The translations under genes were made by a program, and so were the position numbers. A stretch of 64,000 bases of DNA from contig NZ_JALNPR010000002.1 in NCBI RefSeq assembly GCF_023541015.1, positions 62,001 to 126,000 of the forward strand. The letters are read 5' to 3'. The notes under the pieces were generated by a model. The model made no database searches, was not told where the DNA came from, and worked only from the letters and a program-made list of their open reading frames with translations. This DNA is from Marivivens donghaensis. Lineage in GTDB: Bacteria > Pseudomonadota > Alphaproteobacteria > Rhodobacterales > Rhodobacteraceae. Each line of letters begins with the position of its first letter. Position 1 is the stretch's first letter. Shown in pieces: positions 9,174-17,070 of this stretch.

Positions 9174-10541
9174 TTATTCCAGCGCCTGCAAAACGCGGTC
9201 GAGCGCACGGCCTTGGGCCGAGGAACGGATGGGCGCGTTTGCAACCATGTTGTAGTGGCCTTCAACATCATACTGGGTCACAGGCAGGTTCAAATGCTCT
9301 GCCGTCAAAAGACCCGTTGCGTAGAGAATGTTGTAGCTGGCCAGAACGACATTGGCGTTTGCCTGAACCAAGTTCGCCCGTGCATCGAGCAAGGATTGTT
9401 CGGCGTTCAACACGTCAATCGTTGTGCGCGACCCAGCGGCGGCCTCTTCGCGGACACCATCAAAGGCAAGCTGCGCTGCCGCAACGCCCTGACGATAGGC
9501 ATCCGACGCAGCCACAGCCGCACGGTAGTTCGAGAACGCATTTGTCACGCCCTGCTCAACGCTCAGCGTCGTCAGATGCAGACCAGCACGCGCTTGATCG
9601 CGCTGCGCGCTGGCCTTGCGGACCGCGCTAGAGATCGCACCACCTGCGTAGATCGGACCAGAGACCGACACGCCATAAGAGGTGCTGTCGTTAAAGCTGC
9701 CACCATCGACGCGGCGTTCAGTAAAGGACGCGCTCAGATCAACGGAAGGCATGTTCGACGCTTGCGCGATGCGAACACCCAGTTCAGCCGCCGCAATCGC
9801 GTGCTGGACCGAAAGGATCGACGGGTGCGCACGCAGTGCGTATTCGGTTGCCGCATCTTGCGTCATGCCAACATCCGCACGCGGCGCGCTTTGCAGCGAA
9901 ACAGGTGCGGTGCCGACGGCGACACGGTATTGTTCTTGGGCTTGGATCAAATCACCCTGCGCAACGGCCAAAAGGCTGCGAGCAGAGGCAAGCTGCGCCT
10001 CGGCCAGTGACACGTCGGTGCGGGTCACTTCACCTACGCTGAAACGGTCCTGCGCGGCACGAAGTTCTTCGGACAGCACGCGGACGTTCGATTGACGCAG
10101 GTTTACGAATTCTTGCGCGGTGCGCACACCCAGATAGGCGGAAATCGCAGAGAGCAGAACGTTTTGCTCTGCCGCAACGAGGTCTTCACGCGCACCCAGA
10201 ACGAGTTCTTTGCTCGCATCGAGTGCTAGCTTGTTCGCGCCGCCTTGATACAGGGTCAGTTGCGAAATCAGGCTGTAGGTTTCGGTCCAAACATCGGTCG
10301 ACGACGACGCGGTCGCGCCATGCGTCGCGTTCGCGCTATAAGACAACGTGGGCCGCAACGACGCCATCGCAGAGGCGACATCTTCGTCAGCAGCACGCAG
10401 AACCGCGCGGTTTTGATCCAAGAGACCACTGGAATTATACGCCGAAACCAGCGCGCCACCCAGCGTTTCAGCAAAGGCAGCGGGAGAGGTAACAATCAGC
10501 GCGACGACGGCGGCCGCAGAGGCAAAAGTTTTTCGAAACAT
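9174..10541 (-). CDS. tolC: TolC-family outer-membrane efflux/secretion channel
   Basis: The 455-residue protein has a signal peptide (MFRKTFASAAAVVALIV... ending AFA-ET) and two internally repeated outer-membrane efflux domains rich in Ala, Gln, Ser and Thr. TolC trimers form the outer-membrane conduit for type I secretion and RND/ABC efflux. Repeat landmarks such as LGVRTAQEFVNLRQSNVRVL and its second-half counterpart are visible. The ATG at 10541 has AAGGA 6 nt upstream. It could partner the RND pump encoded at 20795-25919, which lacks a linked channel gene. It is flanked by pcm (upstream) and the PopZ-like gene (downstream), probably co-transcribed. Confidence 0.92.
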   Translation of the reverse strand: MFRKTFASAAAVVALIVTSPAAFAETLGGALVSAYNSSGLLDQNRAVLRAADEDVASAMASLRPTLSYSANATHGATASSSTDVWTETYSLISQLTLYQGGANKLALDASKELVLGAREDLVAAEQNVLLSAISAYLGVRTAQEFVNLRQSNVRVLSEELRAAQDRFSVGEVTRTDVSLAEAQLASARSLLAVAQGDLIQAQEQYRVAVGTAPVSLQSAPRADVGMTQDAATEYALRAHPSILSVQHAIAAAELGVRIAQASNMPSVDLSASFTERRVDGGSFNDSTSYGVSVSGPIYAGGAISSAVRKASAQRDQARAGLHLTTLSVEQGVTNAFSNYRAAVAASDAYRQGVAAAQLAFDGVREEAAAGSRTTIDVLNAEQSLLDARANLVQANANVVLASYNILYATGLLTAEHLNLPVTQYDVEGHYNMVANAPIRSSAQGRALDRVLQALE

Positions 10542-10599
10542 AGCAATTCCTTTATGCTTTTGGGCCTCTTCACGCAACCGCCGAAATCGCGGCAAATTG

Positions 10600-11253
10600 T
10601 CAAAGGGCGAATTCTGCTTTCTTAGCGAACCCAGTCAAAACAGGCGCGCCAGCGTTAAACGCCATACGCCAGTTAATCCGTTGGTCCATTTTGTAACCAA
10701 TACGGACAACGCCCAGATCGCCTTCTGCAAAGATAGATACGATGCGACCACCGTCTTTCAACTGCGCGAGCAGAGAATCAGGCAGCACTTCGACTGCGCC
10801 TTGCAGGATGATGACATCGTAAGGGCCAGACTTTGCAGCGCCCTCAGAAAGAGCGCCAGAGATGATCGCCGCGTTATCAATGCCCTGCTCAGAGAGAATC
10901 GATTGAGCCTCTTCCGCGCGGGATTCGTCGTCTTCGACGCCGATCACGAACTCGGCCATGTGCGCGAGAACAGCGGTGGAGTAGCCCAGACCCGGCGCGA
11001 TATCGAGGATCACTTCGGTCGGTTTGATGTCCAAAACATCGAGCATCTTTGCCAATGTACGCGGCTCCAGCAGCACACGACCGCCACCAATATCGAGGTT
11101 TTCGCCAATATAGGCGGCCTCACGCATGGTGGAGGGCACGAATGCCTCACGTGGAACCGATAGCATCGCGTCGATGATCGGGAATTTTGTTACGTCCGAT
11201 GGACGCACTTGGGTGTCGACCATCATGGTCCGGCGGGTGGTATAATCTGCCAC
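10600..11253 (-). CDS. pcm: Protein-L-isoaspartate O-methyltransferase family protein
   Basis: This is a SAM-dependent methyltransferase of the PCMT family, 217 residues, of the branch found next to tolC in alphaproteobacteria. The N-terminal VDTQVRPSDVT and VPREAFVP segments and the SAM-binding motif ILDIAPGLGYSTAVLA (GxG loop slightly altered from the usual GSGY) support this. The family repairs isoaspartyl residues, but activity of this branch is uncertain. The PCMT substrate-side motifs are less conserved here. It sits 58 bp upstream of tolC on the same strand. Confidence 0.83.
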   Translation of the reverse strand: MADYTTRRTMMVDTQVRPSDVTKFPIIDAMLSVPREAFVPSTMREAAYIGENLDIGGGRVLLEPRTLAKMLDVLDIKPTEVILDIAPGLGYSTAVLAHMAEFVIGVEDDESRAEEAQSILSEQGIDNAAIISGALSEGAAKSGPYDVIILQGAVEVLPDSLLAQLKDGGRIVSIFAEGDLGVVRIGYKMDQRINWRMAFNAGAPVLTGFAKKAEFAL

Positions 11254-11393
11254 GGTCTAAACTCTTTCGTTCAGTTCCAATTGGGGTCTTGCCATATCTA
11301 CCCCGAACGATCAACGGCGGAAAGGTAAAGATTCCACGAAAGCACATGCTTGCACCCCCGAATGAAGTTGTATAGATCACCCACACCACTGGC

Positions 11394-11467
11394 GGCGAGT
11401 TGGCGGAGTGGTGACGCAGCGGATTGCAAATCCGTGTACAGGAGTTCGATTCTCCTACTCGCCTCCA
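11394..11467 (+). tRNA. tRNA-Cys (anticodon GCA)
   Basis: A full cloverleaf is visible. The acceptor GGCGAGT (11394-11400) pairs with ACTCGCC (11457-11463). The anticodon stem GCGGA/TCCGT frames loop TTGCAAA with anticodon GCA at 11426-11428. The T arm is AGGAG-TTCGATT-CTCCT. The discriminator T and a genomically encoded CCA (11465-11467) complete it. It lies between the pcm gene and the 3' end of the polysaccharide kinase gene. Confidence 0.97.
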
Positions 11468-11493
11468 CTGGGTATCCCCCTGAAATTTGTGAC

Positions 11494-13614
11494 CTATTTG
11501 CCCGCGTAGCCGTAATAGCCGTCGTAGCGGTATGTTTTGTCACGGCCCTCGTAGCAGTTGAGAACCGTCACCACTTCGGCATCGCTGCGCAATGAGTCGG
11601 TCAATTGGTCGAAACTGGTTCGCAGTTCGGATTGTTTGGTGATGCCGTGGCGCACGCAAAGGACGGCACAATCGGCCAGCGGTGCAATATAGCGGGCATC
11701 GACCACGGGGACCAATGGCGCTGTGTCGATGATAATCACGTCCAAGGCCCCGCGTGCATTGGAGATCAGGTCGCGGAAGGTGGTGGATTGCAACGGTGCA
11801 TCGGTCGGGACCATCGACCTCCGACGGCCCATCATCACGCCCAGAGACGACTTCGGATCGGCATCATAGAACGCCTCATCACCATCAACCTCGTCCAATA
11901 GATAGTCGAGGATCCCATGTTTTGGTTCGCAGCCAATAAAGCTGTGCTGGCTCGGGTTTCGCAGATCGGCGTCGATCAACAGCGTCTTTTTGCCCGCCGC
12001 CGCATAGGTCCGCGCAAGGGCCAACGCGGTGGTCGACTTGCCCTCGGCGGGAACGGACGAACATACCATGATCACCTTCCCCTTCCCCGGATCATCAGGG
12101 CAAGCGCGATCGACAGCCGCTCGCAGCCGACGGAATGATTCCGCGATCAACGACATCGGCTCATTCACGATTTTATCCGCGACCGTTTTTTGATCGGCAG
12201 GCAGCGCCTCACGCGGAATCACTGCGCCGACGCGGGCGGGCAGCAGATTACCCAACTGAATGGCCGAGGTGACGCCGCCGACAAAATATTCATAGGCAAA
12301 AGCCAGTGTGATCCCGCCACCGATCCCCGCAAACAGCGCGAGGGCGAGGATCAGTTTCTTGTTCGGGTAGGACGGTTGGCGCGGCGGCAGGGCTTCGGAC
12401 ACGACACGACTATCCGCGATCTGAACCAATGCCTGCGTTTCAATTTCGCGCAGCCGCAAAAGCATCGTGTCGTATTGGCGCTGCGCGATCTGCGCCTCTT
12501 GTTGCAGACTATAGACTTCGGTCAGCGTTTGCGGGCTGAGCGGGCCGGAGAGCAATTCGGTCTGAAGTTGCGCCCGCAGATCGGATTCGGCTGTCTCATA
12601 CCCCGTCACACTCGCGTCGAGTTGCGACACAGCACGCGCACCCCCTGTCACGATCCGCGCCTCTAGATCGGCAAGCCCTGCAGCGAGGTCGATGGCCTCT
12701 GCCGTCCCCTCAGCCTTGCCCGCGATTTGACGGGCCAGAACGCTGCGTTGTTCGGTCAACGCAATAAGGGTCGCATCACCGATTTCATTGGCGAGTGTGT
12801 CAAAATCTGACGCCTCCAACGCGGCACGTGCAAGTGTTTGCGATTGCAGCAGTTCGACCCGAGTGGCCGCAGCGACAGTCATCTGATCGCGCAGATTTTC
12901 GACGGCCACCGATCCAGACTCGGCCATCAACCGATCAAGGTTGTGGTTAACATAGTCCGAAAACGCCCCATCGGTCGCAGCCAGTTGCGCCTGCGCCAGA
13001 TCGAGCTGCGCCCGCAAAATGTCGCGCCCCGCCAATGCGTCCTGCACTTTCGCATCGAGCTGCCTGCGGATGTAAGTCTGAGCGTGGGCGTTCGCGACCT
13101 CAGCCGCGCGGGTCGGATTTTCCGAGGTGAATGACACAGCGACAAGGTAGGTCAGCCCCCGACGCCGCACCGACATCGCATCGTTAAACCGCCCCAAGGT
13201 CGCCTGCACCACCTGCAGCCCCATCGGCGGCTCTGGCAGTTCAAGCCCAATCGCCTGTTTCGCGCGGTCCGTCAGGCTTAGCGATACGCCGAACTCTTCG
13301 GTCAGGTAAAGTTCGGTGTCGCGGATGGTATCGAGCGCGAGGCTGCTGGACCGCAATTTCTCAACCTCGCTTTCCAGCCGCGCATCCGCCATCGTCGCCG
13401 CCGCCCGCTGTGTGTCCTGTGGATCGAGCAGACTGCGCCCCGCGGGGTCGACCTCAACCAAGGCCGTCGCGGTGTAGAGCGGCACAGCACTGGCCAGAAA
13501 GAGAAACGCGAGGGTCAAAAAGACAAAGATCGTGACCCCGATCAGCCGCGCCTGACGCTGCAGGATCGACAGTAGGTCCTTGATATCAATCGTCTCTCGC
13601 GGGGGCGTCGTCAT
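11494..13614 (-). CDS. Wzc-like polysaccharide co-polymerase with bacterial tyrosine kinase domain
   Basis: This 706-residue inner-membrane protein controls chain length and export of exopolysaccharide. The N-terminal Wzz domain has one membrane helix (residues about 25-45), then a long coiled-coil periplasmic region and a second helix near residue 430 (LILALALFAGIGGGITLAF). The cytoplasmic BY-kinase domain has Walker A SVPAEGKST, Walker A' LLIDADLR and Walker B VIIIDTAP. The C-terminus is a tyrosine cluster (YRYDGYYGYAGK), the usual autophosphorylation tail. The start at 13614 gives MTTPPRETIDI. It is last in the minus-strand cluster that includes a ligase and a phosphatase. Confidence 0.92.
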   Translation of the reverse strand: MTTPPRETIDIKDLLSILQRQARLIGVTIFVFLTLAFLFLASAVPLYTATALVEVDPAGRSLLDPQDTQRAAATMADARLESEVEKLRSSSLALDTIRDTELYLTEEFGVSLSLTDRAKQAIGLELPEPPMGLQVVQATLGRFNDAMSVRRRGLTYLVAVSFTSENPTRAAEVANAHAQTYIRRQLDAKVQDALAGRDILRAQLDLAQAQLAATDGAFSDYVNHNLDRLMAESGSVAVENLRDQMTVAAATRVELLQSQTLARAALEASDFDTLANEIGDATLIALTEQRSVLARQIAGKAEGTAEAIDLAAGLADLEARIVTGGARAVSQLDASVTGYETAESDLRAQLQTELLSGPLSPQTLTEVYSLQQEAQIAQRQYDTMLLRLREIETQALVQIADSRVVSEALPPRQPSYPNKKLILALALFAGIGGGITLAFAYEYFVGGVTSAIQLGNLLPARVGAVIPREALPADQKTVADKIVNEPMSLIAESFRRLRAAVDRACPDDPGKGKVIMVCSSVPAEGKSTTALALARTYAAAGKKTLLIDADLRNPSQHSFIGCEPKHGILDYLLDEVDGDEAFYDADPKSSLGVMMGRRRSMVPTDAPLQSTTFRDLISNARGALDVIIIDTAPLVPVVDARYIAPLADCAVLCVRHGITKQSELRTSFDQLTDSLRSDAEVVTVLNCYEGRDKTYRYDGYYGYAGK

Positions 13615-13679
13615 TCTGAAAACTCGGCAGTTGGGGCGTCAGAACAGGTTTTGGCCCAAATTGTTTTAAATTTGGTTTA

Positions 13680-14429
13680 TTAGGGTTTGGTTGAGAGGAA
13701 GGCAGGGCCGCGTTCCCCCGCCAAAAGCCGAACAGCCGTCAAAATGCCCGTTTTATACGCGCCCATATCAATCGAAATGCGGTTTGGGCGGATGGGGGGT
13801 TCGTCCTCAATCACATGACCGTGGATCAAAATGCGCTTCGACTTTGCCCGATCAGCCAGAGCGGGATTGCCCCACATGAGAGTCTGCGCATCCTGCCGCG
13901 CGTCAGGTTTATCGAGGTCATAAGACGCGTGGGCAAAGACATAGTCGCCAACGGTCAGCGACAGCGGCAAGCCCATGAGAAAGTCACGATGACCGGGTGG
14001 GATTGAGGTGGTCAGCTGATGCTTCAACGTCTTAGTCGGGGTCCTCGCCTCCCCCAGATGCAGCCCATAAGAGGCCAAGGTCTCAGCACCGCCACAGTCT
14101 AACCACGCCCGATGGCCCGCCGGATCGTCCAGAAATCGGCACATCATATCGTCATGGTTGCCACAGAGGGTAACGCGCTGGACCCCCACGGGATCAGGCG
14201 CAAGAAGGTGGTCGATGAGCCCCGACACCCCTGCCGAGCGGTCCACAATATCACCGAGCAAGATCAGCAGCTTTAGCCCATCAATCGCCGCGGCGTCCTC
14301 TATGATCTGCTGCTCCAACCGCTGATAGAGGTCAAACCGCCCATGAATATCGCCCACCGCATAGATCGCGACAGGCATCGTCGGCAGATGCAGCATCCGC
14401 CGTCGTGATTTGCGCCAACCCCCAATCAT
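13680..14429 (-). CDS. PPP-family metallophosphatase (serine/threonine phosphatase/ApaH-like)
   Basis: This is a calcineurin-like phosphoesterase of 249 residues with the two-metal signature motifs VGDIHGR (near residue 27), LGDIVDR and CGNHDD, plus histidines in FAHASYD and IHGHV. Members dephosphorylate serine/threonine phosphoproteins or cleave dinucleoside tetraphosphates. The start codon overlaps the stop of the O-antigen ligase gene (ATGA), which implies translational coupling. Its place between the ligase and a tyrosine-kinase co-polymerase suggests a part in polysaccharide regulation. That role is inferred; Wzb-type phosphatases usually fill it. Confidence 0.85.
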   Translation of the reverse strand: MIGGWRKSRRRMLHLPTMPVAIYAVGDIHGRFDLYQRLEQQIIEDAAAIDGLKLLILLGDIVDRSAGVSGLIDHLLAPDPVGVQRVTLCGNHDDMMCRFLDDPAGHRAWLDCGGAETLASYGLHLGEARTPTKTLKHQLTTSIPPGHRDFLMGLPLSLTVGDYVFAHASYDLDKPDARQDAQTLMWGNPALADRAKSKRILIHGHVIEDEPPIRPNRISIDMGAYKTGILTAVRLLAGERGPAFLSTKP

Positions 14430-15817
14430 CCGCCCCCCGCCCTGCGGAACCGCGCCACGCCCAGCGCGATCAGAGCGACAAAGAGGTAAACGTTCCCCGC
14501 GACCTCGAGGCTAAAGTCCCCTAACGCATGAACCGCGACCGTCACTGTGGCACCGATTGCGGCCGCTGAGGTCGCGTATCCGTCCGATCTGCGCTTTATG
14601 TTTCGCCACGCTTTAACGACCGCAATAGCAACAGCGAGCATCGGAAAGCTCCCCGCTAACAGGCCCAATTCAACCCAAAGGGCCAGATAGGTATTGTGCG
14701 TCCGATCCCAGACTAAAGACGGGTCCAGCGCAGCTTCATGATAGAGCTCGAACGCATCAGGAAAGCCGTCCAACCCAAACCCCAACAAGGGGCGGTGGGC
14801 GATCATCCCCATCACTTCGCGATATAGCTCAAACCGATCAATACTACCCGCAACGGTGAACATCGACCGATCCAGCACCCCTTGACCCATAAACAAAAAG
14901 ATCGCCGATACGGCGACACCACCAAAGACCACGGTTCGCCTGATCTGGCCCCGTGTCAGCCGCTTAGCCTTGGACATCATGAGGCCAAAAGTGACTGCGG
15001 CACCCAAGACGGTCGCCATGGTCCCCAACCGCGATTGCGTGGCAATGACCGTGGCTAAAATCACGATCGTCGCCGTCGCCAATGCCACAACATTTAGTTT
15101 ATGCCGCGACCACGCCGTGGGGCCAGCGGGCATGCGGATCGACGGCGAGAAGGCGCGCCTGAAGGTCAGCGCAACGCCCAACGACACCCCCATTCCGAGG
15201 AACGTTGCAAAAGAATTTCGGTTAATGAATGTCCCCGTGGCCGACCCTACATAGTCCAGTTTGTCGCCCCAAAAGTGGATATCGCCAAAGAACGACAACG
15301 CCAAAAGCCCCCAAATGGCATGCGCAAAGAGCCCCCAGAATAACAATGTCGCCATCTGGGTCACACGCGCGGCGCTATCGACAACGCTGATCAAGAGCCA
15401 GAACATCAGCAGATAGCCCGTGATCCGCACGAGCGCGAGAACCGTCGCCGTGCGGTTGATCGTCAGAAAATCGGGCCAGAGGTCGGGCGGCAAAGTCCCT
15501 GTCGGATCAAACCGCAGCGGCAACACTTGCAGAACAGCAAAGCCCATTGCGGCCACGGCGGGTAAAATAATCACCATCTGCCCCTCGACAGGATCAGCGC
15601 GGCCACGGTCGTACATGACCTGAACCGCCCCATAGACCAGCCCGAGGACAGCCAAACTCAGCGTCATCAAGAGCCACACAAGCGGTCGATCCCCGCCCGC
15701 GGCGACCGCAGACAAGAGGACGAGGACGATCAACAGCGGGCCGTAGACCTTTGCCACCCACGCTCCGCGAGTTGAGCTGTGGGACTGCGCCGCGCCAACA
15801 TCTTCAAAGGTGAACAC
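14426..15817 (-). CDS. O-antigen ligase/polymerase family membrane protein
   Basis: This polytopic inner-membrane protein has 463 residues and about eleven hydrophobic segments. It carries the Wzy_C/WaaL region, with a large periplasmic loop ending in RPLLGFGLDGFPDAFE and DRTHNTYLALWVELGLL. The conserved histidine/asparagine of HNTYL and the glycine-rich GFGLDGF match the O-antigen ligase family, which joins or polymerises lipid-linked glycans on the periplasmic face. The start is a GTG at 15817 with GGGGG upstream. It overlaps the phosphatase gene downstream by 4 bp. Confidence 0.87.
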   Translation of the reverse strand: MFTFEDVGAAQSHSSTRGAWVAKVYGPLLIVLVLLSAVAAGGDRPLVWLLMTLSLAVLGLVYGAVQVMYDRGRADPVEGQMVIILPAVAAMGFAVLQVLPLRFDPTGTLPPDLWPDFLTINRTATVLALVRITGYLLMFWLLISVVDSAARVTQMATLLFWGLFAHAIWGLLALSFFGDIHFWGDKLDYVGSATGTFINRNSFATFLGMGVSLGVALTFRRAFSPSIRMPAGPTAWSRHKLNVVALATATIVILATVIATQSRLGTMATVLGAAVTFGLMMSKAKRLTRGQIRRTVVFGGVAVSAIFLFMGQGVLDRSMFTVAGSIDRFELYREVMGMIAHRPLLGFGLDGFPDAFELYHEAALDPSLVWDRTHNTYLALWVELGLLAGSFPMLAVAIAVVKAWRNIKRRSDGYATSAAAIGATVTVAVHALGDFSLEVAGNVYLFVALIALGVARFRRAGGG

Positions 15818-15829
15818 GATCAGCCCCCA

Positions 15830-16483
15830 TCATCCCTGCGCCGCTTCTTCGGCCAACCGATCCCTAAGCGATTGTAGAAAATCAGCATTTCCCGATTGTT
15901 CTTGCAGAACAGAGACCAACCAATCGCGCTGATCTGTGTAGTACAGAAAGTAATCGACCAAATAGTCGCGGTACCCCGCAGAGCCGAGGATCAGGATCGC
16001 GTCCGCCTCATCGCCTTGGTTAAACGGTCTCTCTGCTGACAGCTGGTAGGCCAAGCCCAGACGTCGCAGCGCCAATCCACCCTCATTCAGACCGGTGATC
16101 AGTGACAATGCTTTGGCATAAACTGCCTCGTCGGTTTCGCCTAACGCGTATAGCGCCGCCGCCCGAGCCTGATGCGCCGCAGACATCGTCGGCACGCTAT
16201 CCAAAACCGCCTCAGCCCGCGCCAAACATGCCTGCGCGACTCGGGCTCTATCCTGCGGCTCGGCCTCAAGCGCGGCGGCCGAATTCAACCCGTCACATGA
16301 CCACATCTGCCCGACCTGCACGAACCGCGATAGCGCGGGCGGAAGGGCGCCATCCCGCGTGGCCTCCTCTAGATCCGCAAAATCGCGGAAATAGGAAAAG
16401 AGGCCAGCGTGTTCTGACCGGATCATCGGCAAGGTCACCACGATCATTCCGACAGAAATAGCGATCAACAAAACTCTTAGCAC
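15830..16483 (-). CDS. Membrane-anchored helical (TPR-like) protein of the polysaccharide cluster, unknown function
   Basis: I do not recognise a named family. The protein (about 217 residues) has one N-terminal hydrophobic helix (LLIAISVGMIVVTLP) and a periplasmic, Ala-rich helical body whose spacing (ARAEAVLDSVP, ARAAALYALGETDEAVYAKAL, GGLALRRLGLAYQLSAE) suggests two or three degenerate TPR repeats. It contains a pair of cysteines (WSCDGL and QACLARA). I chose the GTG at 16483 with GGAAAG upstream; a TTG at 16498 is an alternative. It lies 13 bp upstream of the O-antigen ligase gene and is first in that operon, so a scaffold role in polysaccharide assembly is a reasonable guess. Confidence 0.65.
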   Translation of the reverse strand: MLRVLLIAISVGMIVVTLPMIRSEHAGLFSYFRDFADLEEATRDGALPPALSRFVQVGQMWSCDGLNSAAALEAEPQDRARVAQACLARAEAVLDSVPTMSAAHQARAAALYALGETDEAVYAKALSLITGLNEGGLALRRLGLAYQLSAERPFNQGDEADAILILGSAGYRDYLVDYFLYYTDQRDWLVSVLQEQSGNADFLQSLRDRLAEEAAQG

Positions 16484-16711
16484 TGAACATCTTTCCAACA
16501 GCGAGGGCGAGCTAAAACAACCATAGAAGGAATCACAGACAGAAAAATATCAAGCAAAGACCGCATATTTGGTTAACGCGGGCGCTGATTTCCAACCGCC
16601 ATCAAAGGATCAAATTTTAGCTTATTTTTAAGAACTTTCTGTCACTCAGTGGTTTGAGAAAATCCACGATTTATGCGACAACAGGTTCAGCTTAGTGTTC
16701 AGGAGTGTGAA

Positions 16712-17002
16712 ATGCGTTCAGTTATGATCGGTGCAATTATCGCCTTATTTTTCGCCCCTGGCGCGCAGGCAAAGAGCTTTTCCAGCCAGTCGAACCGCGG
16801 GTATCTCGTGAGTGCCATGTTGCAGCAATCGAATCGCCAAAAGGTTGTGACGCCTGTTCGCGAAATTATGCGATCTTTTGGTCGGGATTGGGACGATGAT
16901 CGGCGCCGGTCGAACAATCGCGGGAACCATTACGGACGTGACGATGACCACGGTCCGCGTTTCCCTGTCCCACGTCGTCCGCGCAATTGCAGCCCCCATT
17001 AA
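16712..17002 (+). CDS. Small secreted or periplasmic protein, unknown function
   Basis: This 96-residue product starts with a clear signal peptide (MRSVMIGAIIALFFAPGAQA, cleavage before KS). The mature part is short and highly charged: Ser/Gln-rich first, then DDDRRR and a histidine/arginine/asparagine-rich, proline-containing tail ending near a cysteine (CSPH). A strong AGGAG lies 6 nt before the ATG at 16712, in a divergent AT-rich region facing the polysaccharide operon. I recognise no family. The tail may be disordered or bind metal or polyanions; that is inference. Confidence 0.6.
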   Translation: MRSVMIGAIIALFFAPGAQAKSFSSQSNRGYLVSAMLQQSNRQKVVTPVREIMRSFGRDWDDDRRRSNNRGNHYGRDDDHGPRFPVPRRPRNCSPH

Positions 17003-17070
17003 CCATCGGCAACGGTCGCGCGATACGCTTGCCCCTCGCGCGGCGGTGGTTTTCCCGATAAAGACGCCGC

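Noticed and set aside
11350-11595. A short open frame across tRNA-Cys
   Set aside because: It reads through the tRNA and the kinase 3' end and has no ribosome site.
16639-16655. A CTGTCAC half-site before the small secreted protein gene
   Set aside because: The second half-site at the Pho spacing is absent (TGGTTTG), so it is probably chance.
11394-16700. Genomic island with attachment repeats at tRNA-Cys
   Set aside because: No integrase and no repeated tRNA 3' end were seen at the other border of the polysaccharide cluster.
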